The translations under genes and the position numbers were made by a program. A DNA stretch of 64,000 bases from NCBI GenBank assembly GCA_964246745.1, contig CAXTRK010000011.1:22926-86925 (forward strand). The letters are read 5' to 3'. Positions 25,946 through 34,663 of this stretch are shown in pieces. The notes below the pieces were generated by a model, which had not been told where the DNA came from, ran no database searches, and saw only the letters and a program-made list of their open reading frames with translations. Positions within the stretch are counted from its first letter, which is position 1; every line of letters begins with the position of its first letter. This DNA is from Lichenicoccus sp964246745. GTDB lineage: Bacteria > Pseudomonadota > Alphaproteobacteria > Acetobacterales > Acetobacteraceae.

Positions 25946-27004
25946 ATGGAACGACGCACCTTTATCAAAGCGACCGCCCTGAGTGCCGCGATGTCGGCAC
26001 TTGGGCCGGCCGCCTATGCGCAGATCACCACCAGCCAGGGCGGCACGGTCAAACCGACCGGCCCGGTGACGTCGAAAATCCCGCAAAATCCGCAAATGAA
26101 ATATCGGCCGCTGGGGCCTACCGGAGAGATGGTGTCGCTGATCGGCGTGGGCGGCTTTCATCTGGCCAAGCCGGGTGGAATGACCAGCTCGGAAGCGGTT
26201 CGCGTGGTGCATGCATCGATCGATAACGGCATCAACTTCTGCGATAATTGCTGGGACTATAATGCGGGCGAGAGCGAGGTACGGCTTGGCCGCGCGCTTG
26301 AGAATGGCTGGCGCGACCGCGTGTTCCTGATGACCAAGATCGACGGCCGCGATGCGAAGGCGGCGATGGGTCAGATCGAACAATCGCTGAAACGGCTGAA
26401 AACCGATCATCTTGACCTGCTGCAGTTCCACGAAGTTATCAGGATGAGCGATCCGGAACGCATTTTTGCCCCGAACGGCGCGATCGAGGCGGCGCTGAAG
26501 GCGCGTGATCAGGGCAAGCTACGGTATATCGGTTTCACCGGACACAAGAGCCCGGCGATCCACCTGCACATGTTCCAGGTAGCGGATCAGCACAACTTCC
26601 ATTTTGATACGGTGCAGATGCCGCTCAATGTCATGGACGCGCATTTCGACAGCTTCCAGCACCAGGTGCTGCCGGTGGCGTTGGCGCACCATACCGCGGT
26701 GCTCGGCATGAAGGCGTTCGGCGATAAGTTCATCTATGAAAGCCACGCCGTCTCGCCGATCGACATGCTGCAATATCCGATGAACCTGCCGATTTCCATA
26801 CAAATCACCGGCATTGATGGCATGGATATTCTGCATCAGGATCTTGAGGCCGTAAGGACCTTTACGGAGTGGTCGCCAGAAAAACGCAACGAAATTCTCG
26901 CGCGCACGGCCAAGATCGCGGCCACCGGCAGCACCGAGAAATACAAGACGACGCATCACTTTGATGGGACTTGGCACAATCCCCAATGGTTGACGCAAGC
27001 CTGA
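25946..27004 (+). CDS. Tat-exported aldo/keto reductase
   Basis: 352 residues from the ATG at 25946 (AGGAGC upstream). The N-terminus (ERRTFIKATALSAAMSALGPAAYA) is a twin-arginine signal, so the protein should fold with cofactor before export. AKR catalytic residues appear as Asp/Tyr in FCDNCWDYN, Lys in MTKID and His in LLQFHEVI, and the barrel has the LG-TG--VS-IG-GG start. It begins 10 bases after larB, in the same direction. The final 18 bases with the stop codon are duplicated in tandem downstream, restoring the same ending if the first stop were read through. Substrate unknown. Confidence 0.88.
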   Translation: MERRTFIKATALSAAMSALGPAAYAQITTSQGGTVKPTGPVTSKIPQNPQMKYRPLGPTGEMVSLIGVGGFHLAKPGGMTSSEAVRVVHASIDNGINFCDNCWDYNAGESEVRLGRALENGWRDRVFLMTKIDGRDAKAAMGQIEQSLKRLKTDHLDLLQFHEVIRMSDPERIFAPNGAIEAALKARDQGKLRYIGFTGHKSPAIHLHMFQVADQHNFHFDTVQMPLNVMDAHFDSFQHQVLPVALAHHTAVLGMKAFGDKFIYESHAVSPIDMLQYPMNLPISIQITGIDGMDILHQDLEAVRTFTEWSPEKRNEILARTAKIAATGSTEKYKTTHHFDGTWHNPQWLTQA

Positions 27005-27024
27005 AGTGGTTGACGCAAGCCTGA
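26987..27024 (+). repeat. Tandem duplication of the aldo/keto reductase stop region
   Basis: The 18 bases TGGTTGACGCAAGCCTGA occur at 26987-27004, where they encode the last residues and stop of the reductase, and again at 27007-27024, a 20-base offset. This is a recent-looking slippage duplication in the gap between two convergent genes. Confidence 0.85.
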
Positions 27025-27039
27025 CCCGCGGCCAACGCT

Positions 27040-28518
27040 TCACTCCAGCAGCACGGCGCGCAGCGACTGCCGCGTTCCCTCCGAGATGATGGCGCGACGA
27101 ATGCCGGCGACCTCTGTGAGGAAGTCGGGATAGTTCTCCAGGCCCCAGCCGGCGAACACGCTCATGCCGAGAAAGGCGCCGGGATCGCTGGACGCGGCCA
27201 TCGCTCGATCCGCGTCCGTCAGCAGCGGCTCAGACACCGAATAGGGCGTGCCGTCATCGTCATGTCCGCGCAGATATTCGGCGAACGCCGCCAGCAGGAA
27301 GGCGAGCCGCACTGAAATATGGCCGCCCGAGAGCACCGCCGCCGTCGTCTCGCGCAGGAACGCCGGCAATTTGGCGGAGCTCTGCCCGGCGATCCGTGCC
27401 ACCTGGTCGCGGATCGCCGGATTCGAGAAGCGGCGCGTGATCAGGGCGGCATAGTCGTCGGCAGGCATGCCGGCAGGCGCCGACAGATGCGCAGCCGCAT
27501 CGCGCGCCAGGAACTGCTCGAGCAGGGTGGCGACCGCCTCGTCCCGCATCGCCTGATGGACCAGAGAGAAACCGAGCAGCATGGACGGCAGCGCGATCAT
27601 GCTGTGGCCGGCATTGAGCATGCGCAGCTTGACCAGTTCGTAGGAGGCGACGTCGCCGGTGAACTGCGCGCCCACGGCGTCGAGATCAGGGCGGCCGGCG
27701 CAGAAATCGTCCTCCAGCACCCATTGGGCGAAGTCCTCGCGGAACACCGGCACGCGATCGCCGGCTCCGCTCTGCGCACGCAGGCGTTCGGCGTCGGCTT
27801 CGGTGACGACGGGCGCAATCCCGTCCACCATGCTGTTGGGGAAGCTGACGGCGCGCTCGATCCATCGCGCCAGATCCGGATCGCGCGCCTGTGCAAAGCC
27901 GAGAAAGGCCGCGCGCGCAATGCGGCCGTTATGCATCAGGTTGTCGCAGCTCAGGATCGTGAAAGGCCCCGCGTTGGCGTCGCGCCGTCGGCGCAGCGCC
28001 TCGGTCACCAGGCCGAACACTGTGCGCGGCACCGATTGCGAGAGATCGTGCGCCACGTCCGGCTGCTCCACCCTGAAGCGGTTGCTCGCGTCGAGATTGT
28101 AGCCGCCCTCGGTGATGGTCATGCTGACGATGCGGATCGCCGGATCGGCCAGGCGGCGCAGCGCGGCCTCGGGGTCGTCTGGAGCGTGCAGGTAGTCGAC
28201 GATCGACCCGATCAGCCGTACGGAAGCTGGCGCGTCCGGCGGACAGAGGGTCAGCGTGTAAAGTCCCTGCTGCGCCCGCATCGCGGCCGCCTTGTGGCGC
28301 TCGGCCGCGGTGTTGAGCACGCCGATGCCGAGGATGCCCCAATCGTCATGTCTGCCGTCGGCAAGCAGCCGGTCGAGATAAAACGCCTGGTGAGCGCGGT
28401 GGAAGTTGCCGACGCCGAGATGCGCGATCCCGGGCTTCACCCGCCCGCGATCGTAGGCGGGCCGGATCACCGCGCCGGCGGCAGGCGCGTCAAGCGAGGC
28501 GATCAGATCATTGTCCAC
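27040..28518 (-). CDS. Mannitol 2-dehydrogenase/fructuronate reductase family enzyme
   Basis: 492 residues, standard length for the polyol-specific long-chain dehydrogenases. The NAD-binding motif is GVGNFHRAHQAFYLDRLL near residue 34; SMTITEGGYN lies near 128; the catalytic Lys and neighbours appear in ELVKLRMLNAGHSMIA near 290. The enzyme interconverts mannitol (or a related polyol or uronate) and fructose. Without neighbours of a mannitol or uronate pathway the exact substrate stays open. It begins a leftward group with rsmD 53 bases upstream. Confidence 0.9.
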   Translation of the reverse strand: MDNDLIASLDAPAAGAVIRPAYDRGRVKPGIAHLGVGNFHRAHQAFYLDRLLADGRHDDWGILGIGVLNTAAERHKAAAMRAQQGLYTLTLCPPDAPASVRLIGSIVDYLHAPDDPEAALRRLADPAIRIVSMTITEGGYNLDASNRFRVEQPDVAHDLSQSVPRTVFGLVTEALRRRRDANAGPFTILSCDNLMHNGRIARAAFLGFAQARDPDLARWIERAVSFPNSMVDGIAPVVTEADAERLRAQSGAGDRVPVFREDFAQWVLEDDFCAGRPDLDAVGAQFTGDVASYELVKLRMLNAGHSMIALPSMLLGFSLVHQAMRDEAVATLLEQFLARDAAAHLSAPAGMPADDYAALITRRFSNPAIRDQVARIAGQSSAKLPAFLRETTAAVLSGGHISVRLAFLLAAFAEYLRGHDDDGTPYSVSEPLLTDADRAMAASSDPGAFLGMSVFAGWGLENYPDFLTEVAGIRRAIISEGTRQSLRAVLLE

Positions 28519-28571
28519 GCGCTCTGTTCTCCCAGACCCCGAGCCGCTTCATCGCGTTGCCTCTAAAGTTA

Positions 28572-29165
28572 TTATGTTTCCAGCCGCCAGATTGAAAGCT
28601 GCGCCGCGCCGTGCCGGCGATTTGCGAGCAGGCGGGGCGCGAGCAGGGGGGGCGCTTCAATCGCCGGGCTTTCGTCGCTGGCGGCCTCGGTTGCGATCAG
28701 CGCGCCTGTCGCGATCCAGCCACGCTCACGCAAGGCGGCAAGCGCGCGCGCGGCGAGGTCGCGGCGATACGGCGGGTCGATAAAGACCAGCGTGCAGCCG
28801 CCCGCGGCTGCCGCCGGCGGCGGGCGGATCGCATCCGTGTGCACGACCGAGCGCGAAGCAGCCCCCAGAGCGGCGATGTTGGCGCACAGACAGCGCCGCG
28901 CGACGGTGTCGATCTCGAAGAACACCGCCCGTGCGGCGCCTCTGGAAAGTGCCTCCAGACCGAGCGCGCCGGTGCCGGCGAAGGCGTCCAGCACGACGCA
29001 GTCAGGCCATGGATCGGCCCATGGCGCGTGGCTCAGCATGTCGAACAGCGCCTGTCGGACGCGATCCGACGTCGGCCGTGTGGCTGACGTCCGCGCGGCC
29101 GTCCCTGGAGCCGGTCCTGGGCCGGCGAGCGTCCGTCCGCGCCATTGGCCGGCGACGATGCGCAT
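28572..29165 (-). CDS. rsmD: 16S rRNA (guanine966-N2)-methyltransferase
   Basis: 197 residues from the ATG at 29165. It starts MRIVAGQWRGR, as RsmD proteins do, then RPTSDRVRQALFDML, SAM motif DAFAGTGALGLEALSRGA near residue 65-82, and the methylase motif FIDPPYRRD. It modifies G966 of 16S rRNA in the small subunit. The pseudouridine synthase gene ends 5 bases upstream, making an rRNA-modification pair. Confidence 0.93.
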   Translation of the reverse strand: MRIVAGQWRGRTLAGPGPAPGTAARTSATRPTSDRVRQALFDMLSHAPWADPWPDCVVLDAFAGTGALGLEALSRGAARAVFFEIDTVARRCLCANIAALGAASRSVVHTDAIRPPPAAAAGGCTLVFIDPPYRRDLAARALAALRERGWIATGALIATEAASDESPAIEAPPLLAPRLLANRRHGAAQLSIWRLET

Positions 29166-29170
29166 GCCCG

Positions 29171-29929
29171 CTACCGCCGCGGCGTCGGGCCGAGGCCGGT
29201 CACCTGCTCGCGCAGCACCTTGCCGGGCACCTCCTCGAGTTCGTGCCGCGAGAGCGTGCCGAGCTGGAACGGCCCGTAGGCGGTGCGGATCAAGCGCGAG
29301 ACATGCAGGTTCAGGCTCGCCATCACGCGCCGCACTTCGCGGTTGCGGCCCTCCTTGAGCGCCACCGTGAGCCAGGCATTGTCGCCCTTGCGGCTGTCCA
29401 GACCAGCCTCGATCGCTCCGTAACGCACCCCCTCGACCACCGTGCCCTCGGCAAGCGCTTCCAGCCGGCGCTCGTCGACGACGCCGAAAACGCGCACGCG
29501 GTAACGACGTGTCCAGCCGTTCGCCGGCAGCTCCAGGCGTCGGGCGAGCGCTCCATCGTTGGTCAGCAGCAGCAGCCCTTCGCTCGCGAGATCGAGCCGT
29601 CCGACGCTGACCACGCGCGGCAGGCCGGGCGGCAGCGAGGCGAACACCGTCGGGCGCTGCTGCGGGTCGCGATGCGTGGTCACCAGTCCGTCCGGCTTGT
29701 GATAACGCCACAAGCGCGCGCGATCCGGGGTTCCGATCACGCGTCCGTCGACCAGCACGATATCGCCGGGCTGCACGAACTGCGCGGGATGGCTGACCAC
29801 CGCATTGTTCAGGGTGACGCGGGATTGCGCCATCAGCTTCTCCGCGTCGCGCCTGCTGGCGACGCCGGCGCGTGCGAGCCATTTTGCGATCCGTTCGCCG
29901 CGGGCGGCGCCATCGTCGGTGACGATCAT
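29171..29929 (-). CDS. RsuA/RluB-family 23S rRNA pseudouridine synthase
   Basis: 252 residues from the ATG at 29929; the frame reaches 30001, but the later start forms an ATGA overlap with the amidotransferase stop. An N-terminal S4 RNA-binding domain (ERIAKWLARAGVASRRDAEKLM) is followed by the catalytic domain with VGRLDLASEGLLLLTNDG, whose Asp is the nucleophile. EGRNREVRRVM and LIRTAYGPFQLG are typical of RluB/RluE-type enzymes. RluB, which modifies U2605 of 23S rRNA, is the most likely role. Confidence 0.9.
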   Translation of the reverse strand: MIVTDDGAARGERIAKWLARAGVASRRDAEKLMAQSRVTLNNAVVSHPAQFVQPGDIVLVDGRVIGTPDRARLWRYHKPDGLVTTHRDPQQRPTVFASLPPGLPRVVSVGRLDLASEGLLLLTNDGALARRLELPANGWTRRYRVRVFGVVDERRLEALAEGTVVEGVRYGAIEAGLDSRKGDNAWLTVALKEGRNREVRRVMASLNLHVSRLIRTAYGPFQLGTLSRHELEEVPGKVLREQVTGLGPTPRR

Positions 29930-30657
29930 CCGCGCGACGCCTCCACCAGGGCGGAAAACAGGCGCGCGTCGCCAGGATCGATCAGGAACTCGGGATGCCA
30001 CTGCACGCCGAGGCAGAACCGCCGTGATGGATCCTCGATGCCTTCGATCACGCCATCCCCGGCGCGGGCATTGACGCGGGCGGAGCCGGCATCGCGCACC
30101 GCCTGATGGTGGGATGAGTTCACCGCCATGGTGTCGCTGCCGACGATCCGGCGCAGCAGCGTGTCGGCCACGAGCTCGACCGTGTGACCGGGCTGGTGGC
30201 GCGGGTTTGGTTGTTCATGCGGCAGGTGCGCCGCGACCTCGTCCGGAATGTGCTGAATGAGCGTGCCGCCAAGGGCGACAGCGAGGAGCTGCTGGCCTCC
30301 GCAGATCCCCAGCACCGGCATGTCGCGGGCGAGCGCGCAGCACAGGAATGCCAGCTCCGCTGACGTGCGGGCGCTTTTCAGGACCACGCTCTCGTGGCGC
30401 GCGCCGCCGCCATAGAGAGCGGGATCAACATCGAAAGCGCCGCCGGTGACCACCAGGGCGTCGATCCGCTCCAGCATGTCGCCAGCCACGGCCGCGTGAT
30501 GCGGCAGCGCCACCGGTATGCCGCCGGCCGCGGCGATGCTGTCCATGTAGTTCTCGCGGAGCGCATACCAGGGGTAAAGCGAGTAGCCGGCGCGCTCGCG
30601 CGTTGCCGCCGGCTCGCTGTCGAGGGTAACGCCGATCAGGGGACGCGCGGATGCCAT
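29926..30657 (-). CDS. Class I glutamine amidotransferase, PuuD-like
   Basis: 243 residues of the peptidase C26/gamma-glutamyl hydrolase type. The nucleophile Cys119 lies in LGICGGQQ, and His/Glu of the triad in GVQWHPEF near the C-terminus; GGAFDVDPALY near residue 72 is typical of PuuD, which releases GABA from gamma-glutamyl-GABA in putrescine degradation. No other puu genes are near, so the substrate is unconfirmed. Its start lies close to the divergent tadA gene. Confidence 0.87.
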   Translation of the reverse strand: MASARPLIGVTLDSEPAATRERAGYSLYPWYALRENYMDSIAAAGGIPVALPHHAAVAGDMLERIDALVVTGGAFDVDPALYGGGARHESVVLKSARTSAELAFLCCALARDMPVLGICGGQQLLAVALGGTLIQHIPDEVAAHLPHEQPNPRHQPGHTVELVADTLLRRIVGSDTMAVNSSHHQAVRDAGSARVNARAGDGVIEGIEDPSRRFCLGVQWHPEFLIDPGDARLFSALVEASRG

Positions 30658-30693
30658 GGAGCATTGCTAATGCAGCCTGACGCCCAAGGCGAG

Positions 30694-31146
30694 ATGCGGC
30701 CGCGTCATCCGATGGCGTTGGCGCTGCTTGCGGCCAGGCGCGCATCGGCATGCGGCGAGGTGCCGGTGGGTGCGGTGGTGCTGGGACCCGGCGGCGCGCT
30801 GCTGGCCAGCGCCGGCAATCAGGTCGAGGAGCTCCGCGATGCCTCGGCGCATGCGGAGTTGCTGGCCATGCGCGCAGCCGCCTCCCGGCTCGGCAGCCCG
30901 CGCCTGGTTGGCTGCACGCTGGTCGCGAGCCTCGAGCCGTGTCCGATGTGCGCGGCCGCCGCATCGCACTTCCGCATCAGCCGCCTGATCTTCGGCGCCT
31001 ATGATCCGAAAGGCGGCGGCGTCGAACATGGCCCACGGCTGTTCGATCAGCCCGGCTGCCTGCATCGGCCGGAGATTACCGGCGGCGTGCGCGGAATGGA
31101 ATCGTCGGTCCTGCTTAAGGAATTTTTCTCAGCCCGGCGTCGCTAA
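30694..31146 (+). CDS. tadA: tRNA-specific adenosine deaminase
   Basis: 150 residues from the ATG at 30694, chosen for AAGGCGAG just before it; an ATG at 30670 would add 8 residues and leave only 12 bases to the divergent gene. The zinc and catalytic residues are in SAHAEL (His53, Glu55) and EPCPMC (Cys83, Cys86), with EVPVGAVV near the N-terminus. It converts A34 to inosine in tRNA-Arg(ACG). A general nucleoside deaminase is the alternative, but FGAYDPKGGGVEHGPRLF-type sequence suits TadA. Confidence 0.9.
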   Translation: MRPRHPMALALLAARRASACGEVPVGAVVLGPGGALLASAGNQVEELRDASAHAELLAMRAAASRLGSPRLVGCTLVASLEPCPMCAAAASHFRISRLIFGAYDPKGGGVEHGPRLFDQPGCLHRPEITGGVRGMESSVLLKEFFSARRR

Positions 31147-31254
31147 CCAAGCTTTCATCGCCGCGTATAGCTGACGAAGGCCGTGGCGCGTCATAGGACG
31201 CACCGAAATCCACACACACGCCCCCTCGCTCCAGGGCACAAGATCAGGAATATC

Positions 31255-32907
31255 ATGTCTTTTAAGTCTCGCGCCGGCTCAAGCCGGACCACATCTCACG
31301 CTTTCCGACGCCGCGTTCCGGCACGCGCCGCGCTGGTGGCGGTTCTGCTTGCGGGTTCGACGCTGGGTGGCCTCACCGCCGGCAGCCTTGAGACCCGCCC
31401 CGCCTTGGCGCAAGGCGCCAGCCAGTCCGCTCCAATCCACCCGCAGATGCCGGAGCAGACCCTGCCGAGCTTCACCGGGCTGGTGAAGCAGGTCAAGCCG
31501 GCGGTGGTCTCGATCACCGCGATGCTGAGGGCGAGCGCGGTTCCCGAGGATGAAGGCGGCAGCGAGGGCGGCGGCGGCGGTCAGCAGATGCCGTTCCCCT
31601 TCCCGTTCCCGTTCCAGATGCCGCAAGCCAACCCGCACCGGATCATCGAGGCGCGCGGCTCGGGTTTCATCATCTCCCCGGACGGCTACGTCGTCACCAA
31701 CAACCACGTCGTCAACGGCGCCACCTCGGTCAAGGTGACGCTCGATGACGGCAGCATCTACACTGCCAAGATCGTCGGCCGCGATCCGAGCACCGACCTG
31801 GCTTTGCTGCGTATCAACCGGTCCGAGAAGTTCCCGTTCATCAAGCTCGGCGACTCGAGCACCGTCGAGCCTGGGCAGTGGGTGATCGCGGTGGGCAACC
31901 CGTTCGGGCTGGGCGGCACGGTCACCGCCGGCATCGTCTCGGCGCTCGGCCGCAATATCGGCGACGGTCCCTATGATTCCTTCCTGCAGATCGACGCGCC
32001 GATCAACCGTGGCAACTCCGGTGGCCCGCTCTTTGATCAGGAGGGCCAGGTCATCGGGGTGAACACCGCGATCATCTCGCCGACAGGCGGTTCGGTTGGC
32101 ATCGGCTTCGCCATACCATCCGACACGGTGCGCGCGGTGGTGGCTCAGCTCAAGGCGCATGGCAAGGTGACGCGCGGCTTCCTTGGCGTGTCCGCTCAGG
32201 AAATCAGCCCGGCGATGGCCAAGGCGTTGTCGTTGCCGAAATCGATCGGCAATCCGCCATCCGGCGCTCTGGTGGCAAGCGTCGTCGACGGCTCACCCGC
32301 GCAACAAGCCGGACTGAAGCCAGGCGACGTCATTGTCTCGGTGGACGGCAAGAAAATCACGGATCCGCGCGACCTCGCGGTTCAGATCGCCGGCGTCGTG
32401 CCCGGCAGCGATGCCACGTTGAAGGTGCTGCGTGACGGCAACCCAAAGACCCTGAGCGCGCACATCACCAAGCTCGGCAAGAATTCCGCAACACCTGGCG
32501 GGGACAATGAGAACCCGAACCATAATGAGTCGATCGGGGTGTCCCTCTCCGCCCTGACGCCGGACGTGCGTCAGCAGCTCGGCCTTGATGACAGCGTGCG
32601 CGGCGTCGCGGTGAAGAGCGTGCGTTCCGGCTCCGCCGCCGATCAGGCGGGGATCCAGCCAGGCGACATCATCGTCGGCGTCGGCAACCAGGCGGTCTCC
32701 TCGCCGCAGCAGGCGGTCAGCGCCGTGCATGCCTCGCTCAAGAACGACAATACGGTGGCGCTGCGCATCCTCAGGAACGGCCAGACCGTGTTCGTTGCCA
32801 TCTCGCCGGACGAGAATAGCGGCAACGGCGCCAACCAGCCGCCCGACGACAATGGCGGCAATCCGGGAAACGACGGCGGCGCGCCGGACAATGGAGACCA
32901 GGGCTGA
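31255..32907 (+). CDS. Periplasmic serine protease, HtrA/DegP family
   Basis: 550 residues from the ATG at 31255. A long N-terminal signal (hydrophobic 22-40, cleavage near ALAQG at 50-54) is followed by a Gly/Gln/Pro-Phe linker at 100-125 (PFPFPFPF), the trypsin-like domain with His151 (TNNHVV), Asp181 (DLALL) and Ser255 (GNSGGPLF), and two PDZ domains around 285-385 and 425-520. The last 30 residues are an Asn/Gly/Asp-rich tail not usual in DegP. It degrades or chaperones misfolded envelope proteins under stress. Confidence 0.93.
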   Translation: MSFKSRAGSSRTTSHAFRRRVPARAALVAVLLAGSTLGGLTAGSLETRPALAQGASQSAPIHPQMPEQTLPSFTGLVKQVKPAVVSITAMLRASAVPEDEGGSEGGGGGQQMPFPFPFPFQMPQANPHRIIEARGSGFIISPDGYVVTNNHVVNGATSVKVTLDDGSIYTAKIVGRDPSTDLALLRINRSEKFPFIKLGDSSTVEPGQWVIAVGNPFGLGGTVTAGIVSALGRNIGDGPYDSFLQIDAPINRGNSGGPLFDQEGQVIGVNTAIISPTGGSVGIGFAIPSDTVRAVVAQLKAHGKVTRGFLGVSAQEISPAMAKALSLPKSIGNPPSGALVASVVDGSPAQQAGLKPGDVIVSVDGKKITDPRDLAVQIAGVVPGSDATLKVLRDGNPKTLSAHITKLGKNSATPGGDNENPNHNESIGVSLSALTPDVRQQLGLDDSVRGVAVKSVRSGSAADQAGIQPGDIIVGVGNQAVSSPQQAVSAVHASLKNDNTVALRILRNGQTVFVAISPDENSGNGANQPPDDNGGNPGNDGGAPDNGDQG

Positions 32908-32986
32908 TAGTCGACCGCGGGCTGTCCGGGTCAATGCCGGGCAGAAGCGGCGGACGGCCAGCGTTGGTGAATAGTCACACCGGCGC

Positions 32987-33250
32987 TCAGCTATGGCCCA
33001 CCTGGCCATGGGACATCTGGCTGAAGCTCGCGTCACGGATCAGGCTGGCGCACCGGGTCAGGCTGGCGAACAGGCGGAGCGCGTCGACACCCCCCTGGTC
33101 AGCAATGACGCCGTTCTGCATTTCGTCCGCGAGCGTCTCCGCACGCTCGGCGACGATGCCGATCGCGCGGTCGAGCGCCGCTCGCGCGAGAGCGAGCTGA
33201 TTGCGCTCGTCCAGTGTCTCCCATTGCGTGTTCACAGCCTGATCGTCCAA
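32987..33250 (-). CDS. Small acidic helical protein of unknown function
   Basis: 87 residues if started at TTG 33250, 82 if at GTG 33235; neither has a strong ribosome site. The sequence (QWETLDERNQLALARAALDRAIGIVAERAETLADEMQNGVIADQGGVDALRLFASLTR) is helical with strong third-position GC, reading as a real gene, while the opposite-strand ORF at 32993-33277 looks like its shadow. It ends 79 bases from the htrA stop, convergent. No family recognised. Confidence 0.5.
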   Translation of the reverse strand: MDDQAVNTQWETLDERNQLALARAALDRAIGIVAERAETLADEMQNGVIADQGGVDALRLFASLTRCASLIRDASFSQMSHGQVGHS

Positions 33251-33456
33251 AAATGTTGCCTGGTCAGGATGCGCTAAAGAGATTAATCCAAGGTTTCTAC
33301 AACCCCAGGGTGCACCGACTTGCCGAATTGGCGCACACAGCCGTAACTCCCGAGCCGACACGCTCGAAACCATGGTCGGCGCTGCGCATCCATTGCCTGG
33401 CCGGCGCCGTTCAGGACTTACGGCTGCTATCGCGTAACGCATGCGGAGCCAATGTG

Positions 33457-33945
33457 ATGACCACTCGTCGAATGCTGCTTGCGCGTGCCTCGGGCCTTGG
33501 CGCCGCAATGACGCTGGGCAGGGCCGTTCCGGCTGCCGCGGTGACGCAGCCCACCCTGATGCTGAGTGAGGCGGAGTGGCGCAAACGTCTGACAGCGGAT
33601 CAGTTTGACATCCTGAGAGAGGCCGGCACCGAGGCGCCGTTCTCAAGTCCGCTCGACGCGATGTTCGCGCCCGGCCGCTATGACTGTGTTGGCTGCGGAC
33701 AGAAGCTCTATTCGTCGAAGACCAAATTCGATAGCCACACCGGCTGGCCTTCCTTCTGGGAGCCGCTTCCAGGAGCCGTTGCGCGCAAGTCCGACACGAG
33801 CTTTCTGATGGAGCGTACCGAGGTGCATTGCGCGCGCTGCGCTGGCCATCTCGGCCATGTCTTCGATGACGGGCCGAAGCCGACCGGACTGCGCTACTGC
33901 ATGAACGGCACGGTCCTGCATTTCGTTCCGGGGGTGAGCGCATGA
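33457..33945 (+). CDS. msrB: Peptide-methionine (R)-S-oxide reductase, exported
   Basis: 162 residues from the ATG at 33457 (a GTG one codon earlier is possible; the frame is open to 33214 but without coding character). The N-terminus TRRMLLARASGLGAAMTLGRAVPAAA looks like a twin-arginine signal. The MsrB domain has the zinc site CVGC and CARC, HTGWPSFWEP and the catalytic Cys in RYCMNGTVL. It repairs the R-epimer of methionine sulfoxide. The msrA start overlaps its stop, forming an exported repair pair. Confidence 0.92.
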   Translation: MTTRRMLLARASGLGAAMTLGRAVPAAAVTQPTLMLSEAEWRKRLTADQFDILREAGTEAPFSSPLDAMFAPGRYDCVGCGQKLYSSKTKFDSHTGWPSFWEPLPGAVARKSDTSFLMERTEVHCARCAGHLGHVFDDGPKPTGLRYCMNGTVLHFVPGVSA

Positions 33946-34652
33946 ACCGCTTCGCACTGCTCGCCATGGCCGCCTTGCTGCTCGCGGGTGGTCTGGTCCT
34001 CGTGGCGCCACGTCTGCACGCCGATGAGCCGCCGAGGCTGGTGCCGGCGCCACTCGTCACCATGCCGCACGACGCCGAAGCCGGCTTGCGGTCGATTGTT
34101 GTGTCAGGCGGCTGCTTTTGGGGCGTGCAAGGGGTGTTCGAGCACGTGAGAGGCGTCGAACGCGCGGTTTCCGGCTATGCCGGCGGCAGACAAGACACCG
34201 CGAACTACGAGACCGTCAGCACCGGCACCACCAAGCACGCGGAATCGGTCCAGATCACCTATGATCCCAGCCAGATTTCGCTCGGCGACATCCTGCGTAT
34301 CTATTTTTCGGTGGCGCTCGACCCCACGCAAACCGGCGGCGAGGGACCCGACACCGGTCCGCAATACCGCTCGGAGATCTGGTTCAGCAGCCCGGAGCAG
34401 GAGAAGGTCGCCCGCGACTACGTCGCTCAACTCGACCAGGACCGTGCCTGGGGCGCCGCGCTCTCAACCACGGTTGCCAGGCTGCCTGGCTTCTACCCGG
34501 CCGAGGCATACCATCAGGACTACCTCACGCTTCATCCGGACAATCCGTATATCGCCATCAACGACATTCCCAAGGTCGAAGCCTTGCATCGCCTGTTTCC
34601 GCGGGAATGGCGCTCCACGCCGACGCGTGTCACTCCCGCGCCGCCGGCTTGA
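33942..34652 (+). CDS. msrA: Peptide-methionine (S)-S-oxide reductase, exported
   Basis: 236 residues; ATG overlaps the msrB stop by 4 bases. A Sec signal or anchor (LLAMAALLLAGGLVLVAPRLHA) precedes the MsrA domain with catalytic SGGCFWGVQGVFE (Cys near residue 58), VSGYAGG, HAESVQITYDP and the YRSEIWFSS region. It reduces the S-epimer of methionine sulfoxide. Having both MsrA and MsrB exported and next to an HtrA protease suggests repair of oxidised envelope proteins; how electrons reach them is not shown here. Confidence 0.93.
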   Translation: MNRFALLAMAALLLAGGLVLVAPRLHADEPPRLVPAPLVTMPHDAEAGLRSIVVSGGCFWGVQGVFEHVRGVERAVSGYAGGRQDTANYETVSTGTTKHAESVQITYDPSQISLGDILRIYFSVALDPTQTGGEGPDTGPQYRSEIWFSSPEQEKVARDYVAQLDQDRAWGAALSTTVARLPGFYPAEAYHQDYLTLHPDNPYIAINDIPKVEALHRLFPREWRSTPTRVTPAPPA

Positions 34653-34663
34653 GGCACAACGGA

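Noticed and set aside
32993..33277. 94-residue plus-strand ORF after htrA
   Set aside because: The minus strand of the same bases has better protein character and codon pattern; this one lacks a ribosome site.
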